A stretch of DNA of 64,000 nt from Valencia hispanica. Its lineage: Eukaryota; Chordata; Actinopteri; Cyprinodontiformes; Valenciidae. This document shows positions 44,752-58,225 of this stretch, one piece after another; positions within the stretch are counted from its first letter, which is position 1, and the number at the start of each line of letters is the position of its first letter. The notes under the pieces were generated by a model that was not told the origin of the DNA, ran no database searches, and was given only the letters and a program-made list of their open reading frames with translations. The position numbers and the translations under genes are program-made. The stretch is taken from assembly GCA_963556495.2 (NCBI GenBank), contig OY747717.1, positions 1,126,001-1,190,000 of the forward strand, written 5' to 3'.

Positions 44752-44814
44752 ATGGACTTTAACGTGAAGAAGCTGGCTTCAGATGCGGGGGTGTTCTTCA
44801 CCCGGGCCGTGCAG
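44752..44814 (+). CDS. sh3glb2: sh3glb2 exon 1
   Basis: Encodes the 21-residue amphipathic N-terminal helix MDFNVKKLASDAGVFFTRAV plus Q; donor GTAAAA, phase 0. Confidence 0.93.
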
Positions 44815-47800
44815 GTAAAAACAGCGGCTCGACCCGCTGCGCTCTGCGGGGTAATGAGGCGCTAATCGCCGTCAGAGGAGGTCTGCATCCTGCAGGAATG
44901 AAGGCAGAGCGTGTGGAGCCCAGTTGGTACCGGCTGGTCCTGGTTCCGCTGCTTTCTGACGATCCTCCAGGTTGTTGTTGTTCGGATGAGCAGCAGCTGT
45001 AAGCCGATAAAGGTCCGACCTGCCTCGATCCATTATTGATGGCTGTGATCGGCTCCATCACTCATGTGACACCAGCAGGATTCTGCTGCTGCTGCCTCAC
45101 ACCAGACTCCATTTATAAAACAGCGAATTTAACCACCGGCTCTGTTCCTTAGGATAATTTTAACGTTGTGGGGATTAATCTTCAGGATTATAATCTGGAT
45201 GGTTTAATTCAACATTCGGCGAAATTTTGATGCAGTTAGAACGAAGAGGAGGTTTTTAAATGTGAGCAAGATGGCTCTTTGCCCAGGGCGGCATTGGGTT
45301 TAGCGATCTAGATGCGGTGAAGACAGCTGGCTGAGGATCATCAAAATGGGAAGGGAAGTGACTGTTATGGGTGGGCGGGTCTAAAACGTTCAGATGGTCG
45401 GGTCAGAATCTGGAGACCTGGATCCATCCTGCCCTGCATCAACAATTCAGGCTGCTGCTGGTGGTGGCGGTGGCAGTATCATGGTGTGGGGACCATCTGA
45501 GCATCATCTAGCCAAAGCAAATTTATTTGTATAGCAACACTTTCAACAACAGGAGGATTCAAGGTGCTTTCCATGATTTGGTGATAAAGAAAAACATAGA
45601 ATATAACATTGGAAATTTAAAAAATAACAATATAGCATGAAAAACACACAATACATGATACACAATAAAGCAAAACTCAAATTCAAGGTGCTTTACATGA
45701 TTTGGTACCCTGAAAAAAGAGAATGTAGCTCCAACTTAAAAAAAATTGCTTCAAATCGTAACAAGTAATTGAATTAAGTTTATCCAAGTTAATTTATTAA
45801 GTTGGATCAACTTGACAATGTAATAAACTTAATAAACTAACTTGGATAAACTTAATTCAATTACTTGTTACGATTTGAAGCATTGTTTGTAGTTGGAGCT
45901 ACATCATCTTTTTACAGTGTATTAAAGATGTAGAATATAACATTGGAATTTGAATTTAAAAACAGCAATTTAGCAAGAAACACACACAACACATGATACA
46001 TAATTAAAGCATGGAAAAGAAAAACAACAGAGCAATAGAACATGAACGAGTGATACATCTAATCCCATAACTTTCAACTTGATCTGGATTATTAAGCAAC
46101 AAGCTAATGTGCTTTGAAATGTGAGATTTATTAATGTATGTGTGGAAACACAGGAACATAGTCTACCTCCTGATTGGCCGCTTTGTTTGTCTTCTGTCCA
46201 ATCAGGTTTAGAGCAGCTGAGTTTCAGCCACACTTTCTGCTTTATTTCTGGAGTCAGATATTCAGAAACCGGATCACAGAATCAAATCAAACAGAAGAAC
46301 GAACCTTAATCTGTCCGGCAACACTTTAGTTTATTATTCTTCTAAGGATTAATTCATACGTTTTGGTCCGTTTCGTGGAGATAAGGGTCCAAAGATGAGC
46401 TTCAGAAAGATCACAGGAGAAACGAATCCTGGTTTCTTCTTAGCTTATCTCTGTGATCCTGTGTCTCAGTTCACAGAGGAGAAGCTGGGCCAGGCCGAGA
46501 AGACCGAGCTGGACCCTCACCTGGAGAACCTGCTAACCAAGGCGGACGCCACCAAGAACTGGACCGAGAAGATCTTAAAGCAAACGGAGGTTCTGCTGCA
46601 GCCCAACCCGAGTAAGTGATCCAACTCTGAGTCCTGGACGGCTAAAACCCACGATCCGTAGGTCCGTAAGTAAGTTTAGGATCCTGAGGTACGTCTGGAC
46701 CACAAGAACCCGTCCAGATCTTTAGAAGGACTTAGTCAGAGGAGGTTCTGGGAAACTGTCCAGGACAACCGAAGCTGGGGACGATTTCCCTCCAGACCCC
46801 TCAGTTAAGGTCTTTGCCCACCGGGTCCGATGCGAATAAACGAAAAATCGGAGGCCGAAAATCGACGTGTTGTGTTTGCACACCAGACGCGCTGCGAAAT
46901 TGCGAATAAATTATGAAGATTCTATTATAAAAACGTAAAGCGGCAAAACTAAAAATGGATTCAACATCAAGTGACAACGACATTGTGTTGATAATGATGG
47001 AGGAAGACAAGAAGAAAAGAAGAAAAGAGCGCGTTGGGTACTAATGGCTACACAGCTATTTTATCCACAATGATTTACTCACCATCTTCATATCCAAGTT
47101 CTTCAGCAATGGATCGCCTCACATTATAATGATAATTATTATAATAATTATTATAATATTATTATTATCCTTATAATCGTTGTCCTTGTAGTTTTTCTCT
47201 TTTTTATTAAAGAGACGGGGTGCTGGGACACAAAAAGGATCAGACGCTCAGCCATGGTGAAGAAAAAATTACTTCAATGAAAAGTGACACTTCAGTTTGC
47301 GACTCTCGGCTCTGATGACGCCATCACCACGCCTTCTCTGATTGGTCAAGTGTTTATCTGTCGGATACGAGTTTTTAAAAAATCGACCTCAATCCGAAAA
47401 AATAAAACTCGTAAAATCGCAGGATGGAATTTCGTCAGTGGTGTGCACGTCCCCATTGACTTCACATTGATTTGAAAGAAAATACTGACGTGCGAATTGA
47501 TCGCACGAAAGAAACGAACCCCGTGTGGAAAGACCTTTAACCGTATTCACACACAGATCTGTCCGTATTTAGGAACAATTGTACGTATAGTGCGGTATTT
47601 ACCATCTTGAAATGTCGGTAAATAGAAGAACAGCTCTGACCATGCGTACGCACAGCATCTAGTGGTGGAACGGAGGAACTGCACATATTTTTTTGTTCTT
47701 CAGTTTATCTCCTCATGTTGGCGTCTGTCTGTCTTTTAGCTAAATAACTCACAAAGTTATGGACGGATTTGGATCAAACTTTCAGGAAATGTTAGAAACA

Positions 47801-50800
47801 TACCAAGGAATAAATGATTATATTTTGGGGGTGATCATGCATGGAGATCTGGGGGTGTGAGGAGCTTCATGGAGGTCTGCTCTCTCCAATTTAAACGATG
47901 TTGTTCCACTTCTAAATCAAAGGTTATCAAACTGTAATGAGGAAACTGGATGGTCCTGCTTATGGGTGCAGCAGGTTGTCTCTGTCTCCATGGTTACTGA
48001 TGCCAGCCAAAGCAGCGTCTCCATGGAGACGGCCACACGAGGTGGTGATCTGTTCCCCCCCGGTAGAAGATCTGCTCCAGCTGTGTTGCTGAGGGACGTT
48101 TTATTGGATTCACTTTGATATCAACCATTTAGTTCCTTTAGTTCCACCAGGAACCTCTCCACTGTCCCGACCGCATTTACTGCCTTTAACTTTAACTCAT
48201 TTACTTTGTTCTATGAAGCTTAAATATTCCCACAGAAGTGAATAAAACGATTGTTTATGTCTGCAGCAGGAATATAACAGCTGTGTGATGGAGGGGGAGA
48301 CATGAAGCAGAGGAACCGCCGATAACAGACGACAAAAACTATCTGTGCTCAAATTAATTTGTTTTAAATATCAATCTCTGTGTCACTGAAATCCCTTTCT
48401 TTGCTCTCTTAGCCGTTACTTTCAGAAGAACACGAGGATTTAACACGTGTCAGAGGAAGTGACCAAATATGGGTAATTGAGGGCTTGATCAGGAGGAACA
48501 TGCGTACGACTGATAAATCCGACTTTTGACTGTTTGTACGAATATTCTGAATCATTGGTAGGATAGAATATTAGACAGTTTCTACCAACGGTTGATAAAC
48601 GACTGACCTGGTCCTGATCAGTTGGTCTGATAGGAGGTAAAGACCGTAGCTGTGTGAGAGGAACCGACCCGACTTTAGTCGCGGTCCAACAAACATGATC
48701 TGGACCCGATCAGGGTGAACGGATCACCGAGCCAACAAGTGTTTACGACAGCCAATGAAAGAGCGGCTAGGCAGCGATGTTGGACTCCAGTCCTGGACTC
48801 GGACTCGACTCTCGACTCAAGTCACGTTTAAGGGACTTGTGACTCTAGCAGCGCGCCGATGACTTCCCCCAGGACTCGCACTTGCAGCGTTAGGACTTTC
48901 GTTGAGTTTCAACGTGATAAATAGCTATTGTTGGAATTAGCATGTAGCCGATGCTAATGTTAGCTTATATTAGATTACTGGACAAAATTATATAATAACA
49001 ACTTCCCAAAACCTTTATTTTTGTACAGGTGACATGTTGATTATTTAGTGTTTTAACATTTATTTTAAGCACATTTTGTTATTTTACACATGCTACTGTG
49101 TTAGCTTGGTGCTAGCATGGGGGCAATGAGTATCATTTCTTTTAAATAAAGTAAACCATGTATGGCTGCCATTGTTCAACCCTTAAAATCTACACTCTGC
49201 TCTCTTATTATTGACTTTCTCTCAGGTGACGATGACTCGGCTTGGACTCGAACACTAAGGACTCCAGTGTGACTTGGACTTGTTGTTATGGTGACTTGAC
49301 TAAATGATGTTGGGATGTAGAGAGCCGACCTTTATTTATAACTAAACAACATCATGAACGTAAACGCACCACAACAGTGATGGATATCATGCTAATAATA
49401 AAAAGGAGAATCCAGAGAATATCTCCTGTTAGCGCCACCTGTTGGTCTGTTTTAAACTCAGGAGAGTCTGATGCAGAGAAGTAATAATAACAGCTTTGAA
49501 ATGGTTGGGAGACAAATGTAATATTGGTAAATATCGGTTATAGCAGCTATGCTAACACTGGATATCGGTATCGGCCCGGATCAGTGCGTCGCTCTGCGTG
49601 ATTGTAGCAGGTAAACACGCTGTAGTCCCATCATATCAGCCAATCAGAGCGCAGCTGCATCAAAGGTTCTCCTCAGAGACAGAACCTAATCAAGCCTACA
49701 GGTGTTAATCCTCCGCGGGGTTTGTAGAAGGTTCTTGTGGTCCAGAAGAACCCACCTACAGATAAAGTCCAGATGTTTTTATTGCTCTACGGTTTATTCA
49801 TGATGTCATAATGTTGGTAAAACGTTTTTTAGCTTTACATCTCTGTTTTATTTTGAAATCCTGGAGGAACTGTAGAGATTCTGCTAGTTGCTGCTGCTGA
49901 ACTGGACCCGGTTCTGTTCTGTTCTGTTAATATCTCACCTCTGTTTTTCCCTCATGCTTCAGTTGATCACACAGGTAGGTTTTTCCTCCGTTTCCCAGCA
50001 TGCATCTGAATATTGACAGAGGCGGGGCATCAGGTGTTTGATCCCGTGAAGCAGTGAAGCTCTGGGTTACCAGAGGCTGGTTCTGGTTCTGGTCTCCGTT
50101 AGAACATCTGTTGTTATTTCATGTTCGATTTTCTGTTTTGTTTTGGGTAGTAATAAATGATTCTGTTGTATTTTATTATTTATTAGTTTAATTCATAAAC
50201 TGGAGATTTTATTTGCTCCTTAAATGTTTTTTATAACAAATCTGACTTTAGATCAGATGAATTTCCGTGTCGGAATGATCCAGCCTTCCTTAGAGGATGA
50301 GGAAAGTTGTAATGAATCCTTTACCTGTCCGGCTTCCAGGCACTCGGATTGAGGAGTTCATCTACGACAAGCTGGACAAGAAGCTTCCCTCCAGAACCAC
50401 CAACGCAGAGCTGCTGGGCCAGTACATGCTGGACGCTGCCAAAGAGTTCGGAGCAGAGACTCCATACGGTGAGCGGCCGGAACCGGAACCGGAACCGGTC
50501 CTGGTCTGGACCCGTGGGGGGGGATGAAGCTGTGACCTTCTCCATCCTTCTGCTCCTGCAGGCACCACCCTGATCACCGTGGGAGAGTACCAGAAGAAGC
50601 TCGGCGGAGCCGAACGGGAATTCCTCCACACTTCAGCCGTAACGTTCCTCTCGCCTCTACGCAACTTCCTGGAGGGAGACTGGAGAACCATCTCCGTGAG
50701 TTTGATTCTCTCCGGTCCTGATCCGGTCCTGGTTCCTGTCTCCTGGTCTTTTTTAAAAAGATCAGACGTTCTCCAGGTCTCCTGAAGGCCTCCAGGGTTT

Positions 50801-53800
50801 TTGACTCTTTCTCATTTGGTTTCGGTCCAAAATCTGACCTCTGAACCCTTCACACCAGAACCGGTGTTCTGTCTATGTGGCCTACCCCGTCAGAGTAGCA
50901 TACCGGACATTTCCTTTTTATAGCGCCGTCTGTCAGTTTAGCCTACCCTATCGAAACAGCCTACCAGTGTTTGTGATGGAGTCTGGGTATCCTGTGTAGA
51001 CTGGTCTTTGCTTCATAGAAAATACAGCTTATAAGGAGGAATGCTGCATTTATAGCCGCTTTTTAAATATAAAATACAGTTTATAAAGATGCGTGCTGCA
51101 TTTATAGCCACTTTTTAAATATAAAATACAGTTTTTAAAGATGCATGCTGCATTTATAGCCGCTTTTTAAATATAAAATACAGTTTTTAAATATGCATGC
51201 TGCATTTATAGCCACTTTTCTAATAGAAAATACAGTTTTTAAAGATGCATGCTGCATTTATAGCCACTTTTTTAATAGAAAATACAGTTTTTAAAGATGC
51301 ATGCTGCATTTATAGCCACTTTTCTAATAGAAAATACAGTTTATAAAGATGCATGCTGCATTTATAGCCACTTTTTAAATATAAAATACAGTTTATAAAG
51401 ATGCATGCTGCATTTATAGCAACTTTTTTAATAGAAAATACAGTTTTTAAAGATGCATGCTGCATTTATAGCCACTTTTTTAATAGAAAATACAGTTTTT
51501 AAAGATGCATGCTGCATTTATAGCCACTTTTTTAATAGAAAATACAGTTTTTAAAGATGCATGCTGCATTTATAGCCACTTTTTTAATAGAAAATACAGT
51601 TTTTAAAGATGCATGCTGCATTTATAGCCACTTTTTAAATATAAAATACAGTTTATAAAGATGCATGCTGCATTTATAGCCACTTTTCTAATAGAAAATA
51701 CAGTTTTTAAAGATGCATGCTGCATTTATAGCCACTTTTTTAATAGAAAATACAGTTTATAAAGATGCGTGCTGCATTTATAGCCACTTTTTTAATAGAA
51801 AATACAGTTTATAAAGATGCATGCTGCATTTATAGCCACTTTTTAAATAAAAAATACAGTTTATAAAGATGCATGCTGCATTTATAGCCACTTTTTAAAT
51901 ATAAAATACAGTTTATAAAGATGCATGCTGCATTTATAGCCACTTTTCTAATAGAAAATACAGTTTATAAAGATGCATGCTGCATTTATAGCCACTTTTT
52001 TAATAAAAAATACAGTTTATAAAGATGCGTGCTGCATTTATAGCCACTTTTTTAATAGAAAATACAGTTTTTAAAGATGCATGCTGCATTTATAGCCACT
52101 TTTTTAATAGAAAATACAGTTTATAAAGATGCATGCTGCATTTATAGCCACTTTTTTAATAAAAAATACAGTTTATAAAGATGCATGCTGCATTTATAGC
52201 CACTTTTTAAATAGAAAATACAGTTTTTAAAGATGCATGCTGCATTTATAGCCACTTTTTAAATAGAAAATACAGTTTATAAAGATGCATGCTGCATTTA
52301 TAGCCACTTTTTTAATAAAAAATACAGTTTATAAAGATGCGTGCTGCATTTATAGCCACTTTTTAAATATAAAATACAGTTTTTAAAGATGCATGCTGCA
52401 TTTATAGCCACTTTTTAAATATAAAATACAGTTTTTAAAGATGCATGCTGCATTTATAGCCACTTTTCTAATATAAAATACAGTTTTTAAAGATGCATGC
52501 TGCATTTATAGCCACTTTTTAAATATAAAATACAGTTTTTAAAGATGCATGCTGCATTTATAGCCACTTTTTAAATATAAAATACAGTTTTTAAAGATGC
52601 ATGCTGCATTTATAGCCACTTTTCTAATAGAAAATACAGTTTTTAAAGATGCATGCTGCATTTATAGCCACTTTTTTAATAGAAAATACAGTTTTTAAAG
52701 ATGCATGCTGCATTTATAGCCACTTTTCTAATAGAAAATACAGTTTATAAAGATGCATGCTGCATTTATAGCCACTTTTTAAATATAAAATACAGTTTTT
52801 AAAGATGCATGCTGCATTTATAGCCACTTTTCTAATAGAAAATACAGTTTTTAAAGATGCATGCTGCATTTATAGCCACTTTTTTAATAGAAAATACAGT
52901 TTTTAAAGATGCATGCTGCATTTATAGCCACTTTTCTAATAGAAAATACAGTTTATAAAGATGCATGCTGCATTTATAGCCACTTTTTAAATATAAAATA
53001 CAGTTTATAAAGATGCATGCTGCATTTATAGCCACTTTTTTAATAGAAAATACAGTTTTTAAAGATGCATGCTGCATTTATAGCCACTTTTTTAATAGAA
53101 AATACAGTTTTTAAAGATGCATGCTGCATTTATAGCCACTTTTTTAATAGAAAATACAGTTTTTAAAGATGCATGCTGCATTTATAGCCACTTTTTTAAT
53201 AGAAAATACAGTTTTTAAAGATGCATGCTGCATTTATAGCCACTTTTTAAATATAAAATACAGTTTATAAAGATGCATGCTGCATTTATAGCCACTTTTT
53301 AAATATAAAATACAGTTTTTAAAGATGCATGCTGCATTTATAGCCACTTTTCTAATAGAAAATACAGTTTATAAAGATGCATGCTGCATTTATAGCCACT
53401 TTTTAAATATAAAATACAGTTTATAAAGATGCATGCTGCATTTATAGCCACTTTTTTAATATAAAATACAGTTTATAAAGATGCATGCTGCATTTATAGC
53501 CACTTTTTAAATATAAAATACAGTTTTTAAAGATGCATGCTGCATTTATAGCCACTTTTTAAATATAAAATACAGTTTTTAAAGATGCATGCTGCATTTA
53601 TAGCCACTTTTCTAATATAAAATACAGTTTATAAAGATGCATGCTGCATTTATAGCCACTTTTTAAATATAAAATACAGTTTATAAAGATGCATGCTGCA
53701 TTTATAGCCACTTTTTTAATATAAAATACAGTTTATAAAGATGCATGCTGCATTTATAGCCACTTTTTTAATAAAAAATACAGTTTATAAAGATGCGTGC

Positions 53801-56800
53801 TGCATTTATAGCCACTTTTTAAATATAAAATACAGTTTATAAAGATGCATGCTGCATTTATAGCCACTTTTCTAATAGAAAATACAGTTTTTAAAGATGC
53901 ATGCTGCATTTATAGCCACTTTTTAAATATAAAATACAGTTTATAAAGATGCATGCTGCATTTATAGCCACTTTTCTAATAGAAAATACAGTTTATAAAG
54001 ATGCGTGCTGCATTTATAGCCACTTTTTTAATAGAAAATACAGTTTATAAAGATGCGTGCTGCATTTATAGCCACTTTTTTAATAGAAAATACAGTTTTT
54101 AAAGATGCATGCTGCATTTATAGCCACTTTTTTAATAGAAAATACAGTTTATAAAGATGAATGCTGCATTTATAGCCACTTTTTAAATAGAAAATACAGT
54201 TTTTAAAGATGCATGCTGCATTTATAGCCACTTTTTAAATATAAAATACAGTTTATAAAGATGCATGCTGCATTTATAGCCACTTTTTTAATAGAAAATA
54301 CAGTTTTTAAAGATGCATGCTGCATTTATAGCCACTTTTTTAATAGAAAATACAGTTTTTAAAGATGCATGCTGCATTTATAGCCACTTTTTTAATAGAA
54401 AATACAGTTTTTAAAGATGCATGCTGCATTTATAGCCACTTTTTTAATAGAAAATACAGTTTTTAAAGATGCATGCTGCATTTATAGCCACTTTTTAAAT
54501 ATAAAATACAGTTTATAAAGATGCATGCTGCATTTATAGCCACTTTTTAAATATAAAATACAGTTTTTAAAGATGCATGCTGCATTTATAGCCACTTTTC
54601 TAATAGAAAATACAGTTTATAAAGATGCATGCTGCATTTATAGCCACTTTTTAAATATAAAATACAGTTTATAAAGATGCATGCTGCATTTATAGCCACT
54701 TTTTTAATATAAAATACAGTTTATAAAGATGCATGCTGCATTTATAGCCACTTTTTAAATATAAAATACAGTTTATAAAGATGCATGCTGCATTTATAGC
54801 CACTTTTTAAATATAAAATACAGTTTTTAAAGATGCGTGCTGCATTTATAGCCACTTTTTTAATAAAAAATACAGTTTATAAAGATGCGTGCTGCATTTA
54901 TAGCCACTTTTTTAATAGAAAATACAGTTTTTAAAGATGCATGCTGCATTTATAGCCACTTTTTAAATAGAAAATACAGTTTTTAAAGATGCATGCTGCA
55001 TTTATAGCCACTTTTTAAATATAAAATACAGTTTATAAAGATGCATGCTGCATTTATAGCCACTTTTCTAATAGAAAATACAGTTTTTAAAGATGCATGC
55101 TGCATTTATAGCCACTTTTTTAATAAAAAATACAGTTTATAAAGATGCATGCTGCATTTATAGCCACTTTTTTAATAGAAAATACAGTTTATAAAGATGC
55201 ATGCTGCATTTATAGCCACTTTTTTAATAGAAAATACAGTTTTTAAAGATGCATGCTGCATTTATAGCCACTTTTTTAATAGAAAATACAGTTTTTAAAG
55301 ATGCATGCTGCATTTATAGCCACTTTTTTAATAGAAAATACAGTTTTTAAAGATGCATGCTGCATTTATAGCCACTTTTTAAATAGAAAATACAGTTTTT
55401 AAAGATGCATGCTGCATTTATAGCCACTTTTTTAATAGAAAATACAGTTTTTAAAGATGCATGCTGCATTTATAGCCACTTTTCTAATAGAAAATACAGT
55501 TTATAAAGATGCATGCTGCATTTATAGCCACTTTTCTAATAGAAAATACAGTTTATAAAGATGCATGCTGCATTTATAGCCACTTTTTAAATATAAAATA
55601 CAGTTTATAAAGATGCATGCTGCATTTATAGCCACTTTTTAAATAGAAAATACAGTTTTTAAAGATGCATGCTGCATTTATAGCCACTTTTTTAATAGAA
55701 AATACAGTTTTTAAAGATGCATGCTGCATTTATAGCCACTTTTCTAATAGAAAATACAGTTTATAAAGATGCATGCTGCATTTATAGCCACTTTTCTAAT
55801 AGAAAATACAGTTTATAAAGATGCATGCTGCATTTATAGCCACTTTTTAAATATAAAATACAGTTTATAAAGATGCATGCTGCATTTATAGCCACTTTTT
55901 TAATATAAAATACAGTTTATAAAGATGCATGCTGCATTTATAGCCACTTTTTAAATATAAAATACAGTTTTTAAAGATGCGTGCTGCATTTATAGCCACT
56001 TTTTTAATAAAAAATACAGTTTATAAAGATGCGTGCTGCATTTATAGCCACTTTTTTAATAGAAAATACAGTTTTTAAAGATGCATGCTGCATTTATAGC
56101 CACTTTTTAAATAGAAAATACAGTTTATAAAGATGCATGCTGCATTTATAGCCACTTTTTAAATAGAAAATACAGTTTATAAAGATGCATGCTGCATTTA
56201 TAGCCACTTTTCTAATAGAAAATACAGTTTATAAAGATGCATGCTGCATTTATAGCCACTTTTTAAATAGAAAATACAGTTTATAAAGATGCATGCTGCA
56301 TTTATAGCCACTTTTCTAATAGAAAATACAGTTTATAAAGATGCATGCTGCATTTATAGCCACTTTTTAAATATAAAATACAGTTTATAAAGATGCATGC
56401 TGCATTTATAGCCACTTTTTAAATAGAAAATACAGTTTTTAAAGATGCATGCTGCATTTATAGCCACTTTTTTAATAGAAAATACAGTTTTTAAAGATGC
56501 ATGCTGCATTTATAGCCACTTTTCTAATAGAAAATACAGTTTATAAAGATGCATGCTGCATTTATAGCCACTTTTCTAATAGAAAATACAGTTTATAAAG
56601 ATGCATGCTGCATTTATAGCCACTTTTTAAATATAAAATACAGTTTATAAAGATGCATGCTGCATTTATAGCCACTTTTTAAATAGAAAATACAGTTTTT
56701 AAAGATGCATGCTGCATTTATAGCCACTTTTTTAATAGAAAATACAGTTTTTAAAGATGCATGCTGCATTTATAGCCACTTTTCTAATAGAAAATACAGT

Positions 56801-58192
56801 TTATAAAGATGCATGCTGCATTTATAGCCACTTTTCTAATAGAAAATACAGTTTATAAAGATGCATGCTGCATTTATAGCCACTTTTTAAATATAAAATA
56901 CAGTTTATAAAGATGCATGCTGCATTTATAGCCACTTTTTAAATATAAAATACAGTTTATAAAGATGCATGCTGCATTTATAGCCACTTTTTAAATATAA
57001 AATACAGTTTTTAAAGATGCGTGCTGCATTTATAGCCACTTTTTTAATAAAAAATACAGTTTATAAAGATGCGTGCTGCATTTATAGCCACTTTTTTAAT
57101 AGAAAATACAGTTTTTAAAGATGCATGCTGCATTTATAGCCACTTTTTAAATAGAAAATACAGTTTTTAAAGATGCATGCTGCATTTATAGCCACTTTTT
57201 AAATATAAAATACAGTTTATAAAGATGCATGCTGCATTTATAGCCACTTTTCTAATAGAAAATACAGTTTATAAAGATGCATGCTGCATTTATAGCCACT
57301 TTTCTAATAGAAAATACAGTTTATAAAGATGCATGCTGCATTTATAGCCACTTTTTTAATAAAAAATACAGTTTATAAAGATGCGTGCTGCATTTATAGC
57401 CACTTTTTTAATAAAAAATACAGTTTTTAAAGATGCATGCTGCATTTATAGCCACTTTTTAAATAGAAAATACAGTTTTTAAAGATGCATGCTGCATTTA
57501 TAGCCACTTTTTAAATATAAAATACAGTTTATAAAGATGCATGCTGCATTTATAGCCACTTTTTTAATAGAAAATACAGTTTTTAAAGATGCATGCTGCA
57601 TTTATAGCCACTTTTCTAATAGAAAATACAGTTTATGACGGAGTTTGCTGTTTTCTCGAGGTGAGTCTGAACCCAGGAGAAGTTCTGATCCCGGAAACAA
57701 GCCAGAAATCATCCAGATGACCTAAATCTTATTGGACTGGCATTTTCCGTCAGACATAACTGATTTAAAATCCCAGCAAATTTTCTTTTTCTTTTTTTTC
57801 TGACCTTACAATTTCAAAACAATATTAAAAGTGTACGCCTTTATTCATAGAAAATTCTGAGTTTTCTCTCGCAAATGTACGACTTTTTGATCACAGAATA
57901 TACAAGTTTTCTTTCTTGAAAATATGTTAAATTTATCTTTTGGCAGAAATTTACTCACATTTTTTTTTCTTTTATATACAATGACCCTAATACACCAGAT
58001 TTAACAGTGTAACACGACATTACACAATTTTACGACTCCAATTGCTAAAAAATAATACATGGAAAACTTCTGTTAACATTTCTTGCTCTTCTCTAAGGCA
58101 TTTAATTAGGTAATGTGTATATAATATGGGATAATACACCAAAACTTGTAGTCTGAAGTTTGCTGATTAATGTTTGCCTCTCAGACCCAAAG

Positions 58193-58225
<33 letters not shown>

